From NCBI GenBank assembly GCA_963921195.1, contig OY992540.1:22022262-22086261 (forward strand): a stretch of DNA of 64,000 nt, in the 5' to 3' direction. Shown here piece by piece: positions 22,951 through 35,076 of the stretch. The stretch is from Pegoplata infirma (taxonomy: Eukaryota > Arthropoda > Insecta > Diptera > Anthomyiidae). The notes beneath the pieces were generated by a model. The model searched no databases and had not been told where the DNA came from. It worked only from the letters and a program-made list of their open reading frames with translations. Each line of letters starts with the position of its first letter. Position 1 is the stretch's first letter. The translations under genes and the position numbers were made by a program.

Positions 22951-25339
22951 TAGCTTCTCACTTTTTGTTCCCACCCTTCCTATTTTCCTTTTGCCGAGTT
23001 ATCAAACTACTCATTTAACCTCATCTGATTTTTTTCATCCCAAAATTCACTTCAATTTATTCTACAGGTTCTACAATGAACCATATTAATGTCCAATTTT
23101 TCACAATATAATATGAACCACCTCTTCTTGCCCCTTCCTCCCTAGAAAGCCAATTACATATGTAAGATTTGCAAGATGTTAAATACATCTCACATACATA
23201 GTAAAAAAACACATAAAATGTTCCTTTATTTAACTAAAAAATATAACCTGGTTTTCAATCTATTTATGAGGGTGAGAATGTATTTGTGTCTTTTGCGGAA
23301 CTCCACATAGTTGTCGAGTTGTGGCTTTTATCCAAAATCATCATAAAAAGAGTGGGGGAGTGTCACCCAAAAAATATAAAAACACAACACATAAAACACC
23401 GAGAAGAAAGGAATATAAAATAAAAACAACAGACCTAGGCCAAGTTTTGTATACATCAACAAAACACACACACGTACTCAAACAAAAATCTTCCATCTAT
23501 CTCTACCAACACACACAAACACTTTCACACAAAATACTCAAAACAGTGCAAAACCACTGCTATACGTCAATTTTTCATAGTGGCCACACTTACAAACACC
23601 GAAATGAGTGGAGCAAAAAAAAAAAAGTTGTTTCCACAACCGAGCAATTATAACTATGGTTTATCAAATGATAGCACCACACACACACACAAAGGAACGA
23701 ACACTGTGCCATGTCATTGCAAACAAACTGGAAGGAATCTCAAAAGACACTTGGACTACTACAGCAATGATAAGTTAAGGAAACCAATACTCCCAATAGG
23801 TGAGGAACAAAGCTAGCAATAGTTTCGAAACTAAGACAAACCAATACTCTTACTCTTCTTTTTTTATTTCACTCCGGAACACACATCAAAAGATGTCACT
23901 CAAATATTCAAACCAAAAGAAAGCACAAAAAATGTATTTCATTCACATTCATGGAATGTTGTGTAAATACTTTGAAGGGTCCCACTCATCATGAAAAAAA
24001 ACCAACCCCTTGTTGAACATCAACAACCAGTGTATTATGGTTGTTCCCATGGAATAAGTTATTCTTAAATACTAGACAGCTAAAAATATGAATCACTCAT
24101 TCTTTCCATTGGAAAGTGGGAAATTTTTTAAAAAAATACAATTTTTATTTTATTTCCCTCTTTCCAATTCCCCTCTTTCTATTGTTTTTATTTGTGGTTG
24201 GTATAAATGGTGGTGGTTGGTTTTTTTCCTGTCTGTCTGTCCGTCCGTCTTTCAATACTCGGCTACTATGGCAGCCCAAAAAACCATACCAACAAACCAC
24301 AATTCACTCAAAATGTTGAAAACAACCAAGAATTGTTGCACGTTAGTTGATGTGACTGAAAAGGGATTTTTTTTGTTGGTTTTAAAAAGTGTATAAACAT
24401 TTTACCCCTGCATAAGAATTTTTTTATATTCCCTTTAATTAAAGGGAATTTTTTTATTTTTTCACAATTTATAGCGAGGGAAATTTTTTTAATGTTTTGG
24501 TATATTTTTATTTTCTGTTAATGGAATTGAAAAAAAAATGGTGGGAAATGTCACAATTGTATTTTTTTCAGCTTTTTGTTTTATATGGGAGCAATTGAAA
24601 TATTTTTACGGAGAGTTAAATAAAAAATCTGTTTTGGTTTTAACTGAGCAGAGTTTATAAGAAATGTGGGAGATATTTTTTTTAAAGTGGGAGAATTGAA
24701 AGTTTATAATTTTACGGTCCAGTAACCCAGTTGCTATTAGTTGTAGTATGGGAATAATTAATCTTACAAATGAGTCTTAAACTATGGAAAAGTATTGAAA
24801 AGGTCTTAGGTTGTGGTATTGCGAAAATAGGGAACACCACTAACAATAACTTGCCTAAATATTAGGTTTGATAAAAATAAAGTTTCGTTAAAGCTCCTAT
24901 GACACTAGATTTTTTTTGTATTTTATTTTTTATTAATTGAAAGAATGAAACAGCAGAAGAAGAAATGAAAAAGAAACATAAAATAAACAAACAAATAGTG
25001 ATGATTACTTTCTTTTTAATAAAAACCCGCTGTATAAATTCAAAAAACCGCCAAAAACAATAAAAAAATCGCTGCATTTAATTAAAATCAGAAAAGTTGG
25101 CAACACTTAATATCATTAATGCATAAATGTCAAAAAAATATGTAAAATTTTTAAATTTTTTTTGACATTCAGTCATTTGATAACCAAATTTATCGATAAC
25201 ACAAGAATAAAATTTGACGTTTACTATTTTTTATTAGTATTCTTTTACTCTTCACACTTGTTCAGATTTCCTATGGTGATATATTTGCACTGTTCACATA
25301 AATTTCATCAATACAAAAAAAATGTAGTGTCATAGGGGC
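22951..25339. other. AT-rich intergenic DNA
   Basis: I see no gene. There are CA-rich stretches (23460-23700), a short GTCY microsatellite at about 24228-24250 that may be a mini-me remnant, and many A/T tracts. Confidence 0.5.
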
Positions 25340-25960
25340 TTTAAGGACACTGAATTTGTGATCGTAAGTGCGGGAAATGGTTTTCGAACAGGTCCCAGCG
25401 CTTTTTACTTTTACATGGTCATGTCTTTAAGTTTTAAGTGGCTGCTGACTGATTACGTCATAGACTCTGAGGTCCGTTGTGATACAAAGGAACGGTAATA
25501 GGTTTCCCTAATAGTCCCTACCGTTAAACTAATTCGAGCTCATTATGAAGCTCCTAAGATATTTTGACATCCGACCAATGGGAAAGATCGTGCCGCCCTC
25601 TGGGTCCCAGTGAAGCCAGTCTCTGACCAAAGAATGTGTCTGGCAACGGCAGATAAAGTATTCTATAATTTCCAACTCCTTCTTACCCATGCAACTCCGG
25701 AAAAGTTATTTGATCCCTACCGTTAAACTAATTCGAGCTCATTATGAAGCTCCTAAGATATTTTGACATCCGACCAATGGGAAAGATCGTGCAGCCCTCT
25801 GGGTCCCAGTGAAGCCAGTCTCTGACCAAAGAATGTGTCTGGCAACGGCAGATAAAGTATTCTATAATTTCCAACTCCTTCTTACCCATGCAACTCCGGA
25901 AAAGTTATTTGATGCCACATTTGCAGCTTCAGCGGGCTTTCCTGTAAGGCAGTGTCCTGT
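25340..25960 (-). pseudogene. LINE 3' end with a 199-bp tandem duplication
   Basis: Read on the minus strand, 25515-25713 encodes FRSCMGKKELEIIEYFICRC and continues DWLHWDPEGG, the cysteine-rich C-terminus of an RNase H-type LINE. The 199-bp unit starting TCCCTACCGTTAAAC at 25515 is repeated directly at 25714-25912 with one obvious difference (CCGCCC against CAGCCC). Upstream of both, 25340-25514 looks like the 3' untranslated tail. Confidence 0.65.
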
Positions 25961-26160
25961 AATTACAGTATTGCATACGGAATGACAAAGTTTATATACG
26001 CCCATATATAAATGTTACTAAAACTGTTTTTAATAACGTTTTAGTAACGTTCTCTGATGATCAGAGAACTAGTTTTGAAATATCAGGTTTTTCTAGGTCA
26101 GAAAAAGAGAATTTTATTTCATAAACAAATACGCCGACTAAAGAGCTCATTCTCTTTCTT
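25961..26160. other. Intergenic, short mini-me remnant
   Basis: CGGAATGACAAAGTTTATAT at about 25978 is the end segment of the mini-me family. A palindromic GTTCTCTGATGATCAGAGAAC lies at about 26050. No gene is seen. Confidence 0.4.
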
Positions 26161-27355
26161 GATCGATTAAAATGGATGTGCCCTATGCCAATAAGGCGTA
26201 TGCAGCTATGTATGTATGCCAGAAATTGATTGGAAACACTTGGGGTCTTAAACCAAAGCTCATACACTGGATTTTTACGGCCCTACTGTGGTGGCCTATT
26301 GTAAAAACGGGCACACACGCTGCGTATCTAAACAAGGTGAATAGAGTAGCTGCCTTTAGTATTACTGGATCACGCAGGACGACATCTACATATGCACTTT
26401 GTAAGATTCTGGATTTGCCATCTTTGGACCTTTGCATCCAGAAATACACTCTAAAGACACAGCTAAGACTAGGACAAAATCGTGTGCTAAGGGGGCGGGA
26501 TTATAATCATACAAAATTCATGCGAAATAATCAATATGGGAATACTGGTAACATCAAATCACTGATGGATCAAAAATGCAATAGGGAACAGGTAGTGGAG
26601 CCTATTGTAAGAAACTGGGAATTAAATATAGTTAACGGCTACAGGACGGCTGTAATATTTCTCAGGCTCTCATCGAACAACACTCCTTCAGACTGCGCTG
26701 GGTTCCGGGTCATCACGATATTCAAGGAAATTAAAAAGCGGACGATTTATCTCGAATGGGCGCAATTCTACCACCAAACGCAATTAAGACCGACGTATAT
26801 GGAGATCAAGAAAAAATTTTAAAGCCAAGAAGTTTAAAAATGGGAAAGCATACACGACTGCATCCAAACAAAGGCCCTGTGGACTTGTGGCGAAAAATGT
26901 GTTCAGGAAACGCTTTTTCAAATGGAAAAAGCAGACCTAGGGAATTATGTAGGTCTAAATACTGGCCATTCTGGCTTGAAAGGTTATTTAAATATGATAA
27001 GATTAATTGGAGATGACTTGTGCAGATGGTGCAAGTATGAAGAGAAGATTCATTCCATTATCTTTGTCAGTGCCCTGCACTATCTTGCACTCGATTTAAT
27101 TGTTTTGGCTCTTTTTTCTTTCAGACTATGGAGGAGCTTCGAGGGATCAACCCGTGGAAGATCTTTAAATATATTTGGCTGAGTGAATTTGATGAACCAC
27201 ACGTGTGGATTTAAATCGTCATGCTATGGGACAGAAGGAACTTGAAATAATGTGAAAAGAAGCCCAACACACAACACCACCCCCAACACCCCTTTTCACG
27301 AGGTATCACTATGGATCAGGATCTGCTCTTGTGGACATAACGTCAACCTCTTAAC
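26161..27355 (+). pseudogene. LINE pseudogene related to the 21.6-kb copy
   Basis: The frame from 26172 gives AYAAMYVCQKLIGNTWGLKP and LLWWPIV, the RT C-terminus. These match GRTWGLSPK and AAIVWWP at 21.7 kb. DRKxx/RNase H residues are eroded. Further on, DDLCRWCKYEEKIHSI (near 27015) is the C-terminal CxxC...H motif. Frames change near 26780 and 26930. It ends in CTCTTAACCTAACC at about 27355, the same CCTAACC-type 3' end as the LINEs at 37843 and 42550. Confidence 0.65.
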
Positions 27356-27409
27356 CTAACCATTTGATAAACTAGTAATACGAATTTTTATAACTTCCTA
27401 TTAGTGGTA

Positions 27410-27540
27410 GAGTTTCTCATTTTGTGTGTAGCTCATGGAAATATCGGCTTGGACCCAAAAAATCTATGCTTATATTCGTGATCCTCGATTGATTTCAAGT
27501 TAGTTTAGCTATGTACGTCTGTATGTTGGAATGGCGATAA
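27410..27540 (-). mobile_element. Partial mini-me/DINE-like element
   Basis: GGAAATATCGGCTTGGACCC, a short TA block, GATCCTCGATTGATTTCAAG and CTATGTACGTCTGTATG follow the family order in inverse orientation. Both ends are eroded. Confidence 0.5.
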
Positions 27541-27565
27541 CGGCATAAATATTACACATACAGGC

Positions 27566-27846
27566 CCAGTTGACAAAATAAAGTCACCCCTGACATACTC
27601 CTAACTATCCCTTTATGAAATCGCTGACATGTTCATACAATTTTTCAAAATGTCCTCAATGCCATGTCAGCAGTTGGTTAGCAGTGTCCACCAGTATCAG
27701 TGGCCACCAACAATTCGTTTAAACAACCGCTGACCAAGTCCTGAAATGTCATTGATGACATTTTGAAAAATTGCATGAAGATGCCAGCAATTTTATAAAG
27801 GGAGAATCAGCAGTATTTCAGTGGTGATTTATTTCCCCCCGACTGG
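27566..27846. mobile_element. Palindromic MITE, ~280 bp
   Basis: CCAGTTGACAAAATAAAGTC at the left pairs with the right end GATTTATTTCCCCCCGACTGG. Inner arms pair through CATGTTCATACAATTTTTCA and its partner near 27765. Target duplication unclear; no coding region. Confidence 0.5.
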
Positions 27847-27849
27847 AGG

Positions 27850-28250
27850 GCCGTCTTAAGGTATGCCGGGGCCCTTGGGCACACAAGAATTGGAGGCCCA
27901 CTGGCAAGAAAAAAACCTTTTTTATAAAAAAAAGTTTCACAATCTAAAATTTTTTCTTTTGAAAAAGTTTTAGACTTTTTCCATTGGAAAAATGTCTCAG
28001 AATCTAAGACTTTATACGCAAAATAAATCGAAAACTTTTGCTATATGAAAAATGTGTCCGTCTAATTCTTTTCCTATACGAAAACTATCTCAAAATCTGG
28101 GACTTTTTCTATACGAATCTAAGTCTTTTTCCATACGAATCTGAAAATTTTTCGATATAAAACAATGTTTCAGAATTTAAGACTTTATTTTTTTCTATAT
28201 GAAAAATGTCTCAGAATCTAAGAACTCAGAAGCTCAGAATCTGAACAAAT
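27850..28250. repeat. Short tandem repeats with AATGTCTCAGAATCTAAGAC units
   Basis: Variants of AATGTCTCAGAATCTAAGAC joined to TTTTTCTATATGAAA-type sequence recur near 27990, 28085, 28165 and 28205. Repeat length is about 40-80 bp and irregular. No coding. Confidence 0.5.
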
Positions 28251-28375
28251 ATATTTGATACGTTCACAGATCAAGAGTATCCGATTTCTCAATACTGATA
28301 CAACAAAGATTTTGAAGTTACTGATACGATGATTACCAACTTAAGCTTCTAACAAAATTCAAAAGATATTGTATA

Positions 28376-28651
28376 CCCAAGTAAAAATGTGAAGGATCAG
28401 CACTGATCCGAAAAATTCATCCGAATACAATTTCATCCGAAAAATGGGTTTATCTAATTATATATACTTTTTTTTCGGATGACATTGTATCCGTCCTATT
28501 AAAACTGATCTAATCTTAGCGATCCATTTTTCGGATCAGTACTGATCTTTCAAATCTCGGATCACTACAGATCTTACTCGGATCAGTACTGACTTTCAAA
28601 TCTCGAATAAGATATCATATATATGAATATATCTAAACATTTTTACTCGGG
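28376..28651. mobile_element. TA-flanked MITE with CCCAAGTAAAAATG ends
   Basis: CCCAAGTAAAAATG and CATTTTTACTCGGG are near-perfect inverted ends, flanked by TA at 28374-28375 and 28652-28653, the Tc1/mariner pattern. The interior repeats GGATCAGTACTGATC-type palindromes. Confidence 0.6.
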
Positions 28652-28679
28652 TATCCACACACAAACATTAAGAGGTCAT

Positions 28680-28870
28680 GAATATGCCTCCAGAAAGTTT
28701 CGTACAATAACAGATAAGGTGTTCGATAGTTTCCAGCTCCTTATTATATAACAGCTCTGGCAAAATTCATCAAGTTGTGCCTCAGCGTGTTTACCTATAA
28801 GAAGGCCTGACATTATAGCAACACCTTTGAAGTCTTAGAAGTAAATTAAGCGGATTTGTATACTTTTAAC
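28680..28870 (-). pseudogene. LINE C-terminal fragment
   Basis: The minus strand reads FCQSC and, one base shifted, KELETIEHLICYC, the same cysteine-rich C-terminal motif as at 25.5 kb. Frameshifted and short. Confidence 0.5.
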
Positions 28871-29659
28871 TAAGAAAGCGGCAAATATGTTTTTAGTTTT
28901 ACACGTCAATTAGTAATTAACCAAAATCACCTATTCCGTGACTGGAGAAAAACGGGACATATCACTAAAATACCTATCACGTGACAGATGGTAATAGCAC
29001 TTATCACTAAACTGTCTAAAAAAACTTATCCCATGACCGGACACAATAAGACAAAACAATTTTTTTTAAATTTTAGCCAAGTTTTGAACAAAATTTAAAA
29101 ATTTTCTAAGTCTCAGACACATTTTTTTTTGTTTTGTATTAAAAAATTTCATCAAAAAGGATTTGAGAAAAAAAAAATTTCATACATTTTTGAAAAAGTT
29201 CCGATTTTTTTTGACAATTTTTTTGCGTTGTTGGAATAAGTATTTTAAAGAAGAAACAACAAAAAATTTCTAAGTCCCGTTCAAAAAAATGTTTGGCAAT
29301 TTGGAGTAAAAAAATCATTATAAACACTTTAAGGATTTTTTTTACGAAATTATTAGTTTCCGAAAAATCTGTTCTGTGATGTGTTCCTCAGGGACTTGTC
29401 CAGTGAAATGTCACTAGTGAGTGCTGAGACATTCCCTAACAAAAGTAAAAGGAACTTTTATATGAAATGTGTCGAATTTGTGATAGGTGTTTTGGGTCTG
29501 GGTGATAGGCCACGTGACCTATCATGGACCCATCACTTTTCCTGCAGGGTAGTTTCACAGGTCCATTCATTTGAACATCTCTGGTAAGTCTTGAAGTGTT
29601 GAAAGCGAAAAAAAGACTTTGTTCGTGGTATCCAGTTTTTAGACGCAAACTAACACATT
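28871..29659. other. AT-rich intergenic DNA
   Basis: No gene or recognisable repeat. A/T homopolymer tracts dominate 29040-29340. Confidence 0.45.
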
Positions 29660-30752
29660 AAGTTTATTTAGGAACCTTTAAGATAGTACACAGTTCTAAT
29701 AAATCCCTTGTCAAATTGCTTGGCCAGAGAGATCATGATCCATAAAATGACGTAGAATGGCAGATAATGTTGGTAGTTTCCAAGTTTTTTCTGATCCATA
29801 CAGTTCCGGCAGAATTAATTTGACGGCACCTTCAGATGATGTTTCGCAACAGAACAGTACCCGTCGAATATCAAATTTGGACATCCCAATTAACGACGTT
29901 CTGTAGTTAAGGGCAGATCTTGTTTTCAGGGACTTGGAGATATTGCATGTCTATCATCAGCAACTTCCAGATTTGCCAGAATTTCTGTGTGGTAAACACT
30001 AGAAAACTTCGGGTCAAGTAAAGCTTCCCAGAATAGAATCCGAATCCCAATTGTTCGTCTAATTTCGATACGTCTGCATCAAAATTTTTGGAGACTTTAA
30101 TAGAGTTGTATCGTTCACGGACGAACTAGTTCAACTAAAATATTCACTTAACTGAGCGGTTGTTTATCTAGTTCGTTCATTTCAGCTCACTTCATTTTGA
30201 TCTTTCAGTTTGGTCGTTCAATTTTTTTTATAAATTTTGTCATTAGGCTCTTCTTTTGGCATGCTTTTTCATCATTTATGTTTTTTTTACAAAAATTGTA
30301 TATAGTTTTTATTGTTTTTTTTTTAATTTATGTTTTTATTCAACATTTTAGTATTTTTTGAACAAAAGCCAAAACAACAGTCACGAACTGTTGAACGAAT
30401 CCAAAATTGACCGATTTGAACTAGATGAACGACCAACAGACATGATCAAAATGTTTCGTTCACGAACTGTTGAACGAAAACAACAAAAGAGCGATTGAAC
30501 TAGATGAACGAACTAGGTCTATTATCTGAAATGAAGGAAAATGAGCGCTCACTCAATTGAACTTTTAAGCACAAGTCTAGACTTTAATAACCAGAATGCC
30601 AGCTATTAAAGACTTCTTGGATGGTTTCATTTTCTCTGACGATAGCATATACAAAAAAGAGATGGCTGCAAAGTTCCAATAAAGTGTTGAAGTGCTCGCT
30701 AGATCGACTCAAAATCGATTTAGAATAATATGGATCTTGATGTGTTACAAAC
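29660..30752 (-). pseudogene. Decayed RNase H-type LINE fragment, split by a hAT MITE
   Basis: On the minus strand CRNCMDQKKLGNYQH (near 29800) parallels the C-terminal CxxC motif, and GYCSVAKHHLKVPSN just before it parallels GHCLTGKPAE at 25.9 kb. Further upstream EQLGFGFYSGKLYLTRSF (near 30040) resembles an RNase H core region. The hAT MITE at 30101-30579 interrupts it. Highly mutated. Confidence 0.4.
30101..30579. mobile_element. Non-autonomous hAT element made of GTTCGTTCA repeats
   Basis: Ends TAGAGTTGT and ACAAGTCTA are imperfect inverted repeats, flanked by a perfect 8-bp duplication GACTTTAA at 30093-30100 and 30580-30587. The 479-bp interior repeats GAACTAGATGAACGA and CGTTCACGAACTGTTGAACG in both orientations around an AT-rich centre. 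No transposase. Confidence 0.85.
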
Positions 30753-32053
30753 GAGTTAAAACACCTCAATTCAACCGAAAAAGCAGCATTTTTGACCTTA
30801 CCCCTTTCGAATTTGATGAAACTTGGAATATTGTTGGGCCCTTACAAAAAACTCATAGTGCCAAAATTTTGGGCTTCCAGTACTTTTTCTTCCCGAGATA
30901 TGGGGTCTTGAAAATTGGCAAAATCGTATATATTTGACAAAAGTGTTCTGAGATTAATAAAGATAACTCAAAAAGTAATTACAATACACGTCTCAGTCAG
31001 GTCGCAAATAATAGGTAATTAGACAGCCTTTAAGATGGTATTCCCCAAGATTTTTTTTGGAAAAGGTCAAAGGTCATTGGTTTTAGCCTTAATTTTTGGA
31101 GAGCTATATCTCAAAAAATGATATTTTTAAAATTTTGGAAAAAATATATGTGATTAAGAATCATCTATACTACTTAAGTTTAAATTTTCAGGATGGTTTA
31201 AATTTTCAGGAAACGTTGTGACAGGAAAGAAAAAGCGGTGTAATTTCCCTTAGAAAAAAAAATATTTTTTTTGTCTTAGAAATTCTGGTACCAAAATTAA
31301 TTTTTCTGATTGTTTTTGACGTGCTGAGCCCAAATATGACCTTAGTTTTCGAGATATCTGCACATAAATATGTGAAAATTGCTAAAATGCTATTGCTGTG
31401 TTTTTTGAAAATTAAGGTGCATATATCTTGAAAAGTAATAGCGATAGGTCAGTTCAAAGGTCATATTTGGACTCAGCACGTCAAAAACATTCAGAAAAAT
31501 GGATTTTGGTAACCGAATTTCAAAGACAAAAAAAAATATTTTTTTTCTAAGGGAAATTACACCGCTTTTTCTTTCCTGTCACAACGTTTCTATTAATATA
31601 AAATGTTCCAATGAAGTCTCCATCCTGAAAATTTAAAATTAAGTAGTATATGTAATTCTTAACCACATATATTTTTTCCAAAATTTTAAAAATATCGTTT
31701 TTTGAGATATAGCTCTCCAAAAATTAAGGTTAAAACCATTGACCTTTGACCTTTTTCAAAAAAAATCTTGGGGAATGCTATTTTAAAGGCTGTTTCATTA
31801 CCAATTATTTGCAACCCGATTGAGACCTGTATTGTTATTACTTTTCGAGTTATCTTTATTTATCTCAGAACACTTTTGTCAAATATATACGATTTTGTTA
31901 ATCTTCAAGACCGCATATCTTAAATACTGGAATGACCAGAAGCCTGAAAAATTGGCAAAATCTCTTTTTTGTTAAAGTAAACATCAGTACTTAATTTCTT
32001 TAAATTTGGAGGGGTGCGGTCAACTCCTCGGTTGAATTGAGGTGTTTTAGCTC
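30753..32053. repeat. 1.3-kb palindrome (fold-back element)
   Basis: GAGTTAAAACACCTCAATTC at the left is matched by its complement (GAATTGAGGTGTTTTAGCTC) at 32034-32053. The arms pair over long blocks: CAAAAGTGTTCTGAGAT near 30939 against 31870, AAAAGGTCAAAGGTCATTGG near 31062 against 31740, AGCGGTGTAATTTCCCTTAG near 31233 against 31555. The centre is near 31400. The arms are diverged by point changes and small indels. No coding gene. Confidence 0.7.
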
Positions 32054-33837
32054 AAACGGAATGTCAAAATTATATAATGGAGGGTATTTAAATAATTCAA
32101 TATTACAAAACTTAAATCTTGCTATAAAAAAGTAGCTCGAGGTAGAAAATTCCATTAGTTTTTAGTGCTAATAAAATCTAAACAAAACCATCATATCGAT
32201 CTTGAAATCTTAAAATATATATAAATTTTGCAATAAAATTGCAAACATATGTTATATTTTTTATAAACAACGAGAGTGATTGTTTGGCCACGCAAACAAT
32301 GATGACACTAGAATATTTTGGTTCCCAATTGAGGCGGAGTCTACCCATAACAAAAATAATGTTTGTGTACAAATAATTCCATATAGCAAATATAAAACGC
32401 CCTAATTACACACAAACACATACTGAGTTGAGTGGTGATCTTTTAGAGAGCAGAACAAGCAGGAAAATATTTTAAAAACCACCCGGATTGTCGATGAAGG
32501 GAGAATATAAATTAAAGAGCATGAGCAATGACACAATCTCAAGAAAGGAAAATTGTTTAAATATAAGAAAAGCGACGGCATTTGAATAAAACGGGAAAAA
32601 CCATACAAAAAAAATATTTTCTTATTTTGGTGCAAAATTTTTGCCATGGATTTTCATTTTGAAAATCTTAAGATAAACTAAGATCATGTACGATCATCTA
32701 CTCTTAAACCTTTTTAAAGCCAAAACAAACTAAAAGATGAGAAAATTATGGTTTTGTTTGTAAAAAGAAAAAACAAATATCCTTCAAGGATTTCCAGCTA
32801 AATTGTATACTTAAACTTCTGCTTAAAGTAACAAAGCCGACGACTATCCGCAACCTAATAAAATGGACCAATTTTTATGATTGTGACAAAAGCAGGTAGG
32901 CACACAAAAAACCGCGATTTTCTTTTATAAAAACACACACAAAATTTTTATAGCGGACGATTAAGGTGCGAAAGTATTGTGCGACGTGGTCAAAAAATTC
33001 AAAAACATTTTATGATAGGGTTTTACTAGAGGATTTACTGTACATACTAGGCTTAGGTAAATTCCTAAAAAAGTTAGCCAAAAGCCTACAAATATTTGGT
33101 ATAAGGCTGGGGATTGACTTTTATAAGTAAAGGCTTACATTTTTGGAAGACAAAAATACAAACTACCTGTTTAAAAACTAAAAATTTATTAACAACAGGT
33201 AGATTTTATAGTGGGTGGTTTAAAGAAGAAATGTAAGACCATATTTTTTTATTAGAGCAATCTTTTGTGGTTGTATTTACAGAGAATTTTGATAACTAAG
33301 GGTAAATGGGTACAATTCTAGGAACTCATAAAAAGAGGCAAGAAATTATTCATATGACATATGTTGTTCATAAATCACAAAATTTCAAAGGATTTAAAAT
33401 TAATACATACATTTTTATTGTTAAAAGTTTCCAGATAGAAGAGGAAGCTGCTAAAAAGTGTGTGTTTTACTTGGGATCTTAAAGTGAAGAAGTCCAAAAG
33501 GAGATTCCGCACTCAACATAAATTGCGATATAAATACTTATCAAATGATGACCTACAAAGGAATAACAGTTCATATATATTGGAAAAGTAATACAGTAAC
33601 AACTGAATTGTTTAGTTAGGATTACAGAGTATTTGTTGTGGCAATCAAAATACTTTTAATGTTGCAGAATTTCTGTCATCATTTAGTGGAGCTGTTAAAT
33701 CCATGAAATCGGTAATTCTGAAAACATTAATGTAACGTGCGGAATCGAGTCAAACCACGGTTAATTTCATGAAATCAGTGTTCCCAAAACAAGAAATCGA
33801 TTCATGCACTTAACAAAAAGTAAAAAAAAGTAAAACA
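32054..33837. other. AT-rich intergenic DNA
   Basis: No gene or clear repeat. Open frames here are short and without recognisable domains. Confidence 0.5.
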
Positions 33838-34842
33838 AATAAAAAAGTTAAATTCGGCCTTGCTGAATATATTGATAACCTCCACAATGTCAAAAGATTA
33901 TTTGCAGCAAAAATTTTTTTTTTTTTAAATTTTGGTGAAAAATAAATTCCGCTAAAATATTTTTTGTAAAAAAATATGTTTGTACTTGTTAAAATACTAT
34001 GAGGTATCGAATTTTCTTCACAATTCTTAAATTCTTCACCAGCAATTTTCGAGGTGCCCTTACATATTTGTCATAACTTTTCAACGGCTGAACCGATATT
34101 GCTCGAATGCAATACCAAACTGCTCAGGACAACGGAAAGAAAATGTGCCAAGCTTCAGTCATATCTGTTTAATATTTTAGCCATGATCGGCATTTTAACA
34201 GACCGACGGACACACGGACTTCGCTAGAATGTATTGGAATCGATCACTGATTAATAATATATAACCTTTATGGGGTCCCAGACGGATATTTCGATAAGTT
34301 ACAAACGTAATGACAAACTTATATGAGGGGGGATCAATAATTCGGTGACTTTACGAACTTCTAGTTATATAAAATCCCATCAAGTACCACTTGTTAATAG
34401 ACTACTGTCAAATTTTGAGCAAGTTCCGTCATTTACTTTGCGTTTAACAGCTGTTCAAAACATACAACCTCGTGGATTTTTTTTAAATAGAAAAAAGTGA
34501 ATTTCGAGTGCTCATTAAACATTTTTTATTGCAAAAAAAAACTGCAATCAAACCAAGGAAGAGCTTGATAAATACTATGGGGACTCTGCACCATCGCTTT
34601 CAATGGTAAACAATTTTTGAAAAAAAAAATTCACAGAAAAAAATTTTTGTTAAAAAAAAATCCGCGATTTTTTTTTTTTTTTGTTAAAAAATAGGTTATT
34701 TTTTTAGGTTATGTAGAATGTACCAAAATTTTCGAGGTGTTCTTACATTTTCGATCATAACTTCTGAACCGCTGAACCGATTTCGCTCAAATGCAATACC
34801 AAACAACTTATGACAACAACAAGTAAATGTGCTAAGTCTTAA

Positions 34843-34969
34843 CCCCAGTTTCTGTAATACAAACGCCATTCGTTCGTGACGAATTTGTGTGTATTTTGTT
34901 ATTGTAACAAAAACAAAATATATGCAAATTCGTCGCAGACGAATGGCGTTCGTATTACAGAAACTGGGG
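34843..34969. mobile_element. 127-bp hairpin element
   Basis: CCCCAGTTTCTGTAATAC pairs with GTATTACAGAAACTGGGG, and CGCCATTCGT with ACGAATGGCG. It interrupts mini-me B between AAATGTGCTAAGTCTTAA and the ATATGTTTAATACTTTGGCC segment. No clear target duplication. Confidence 0.6.
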
Positions 34970-35076
34970 GACTAACCCTATAACTATATGTTTAATACTT
35001 TGGCCGTGATCACCATTTCCACAGACGGACAGACAGTTATCGCTAGAATGTCTTAGAATCGATCACTGATCAATAA

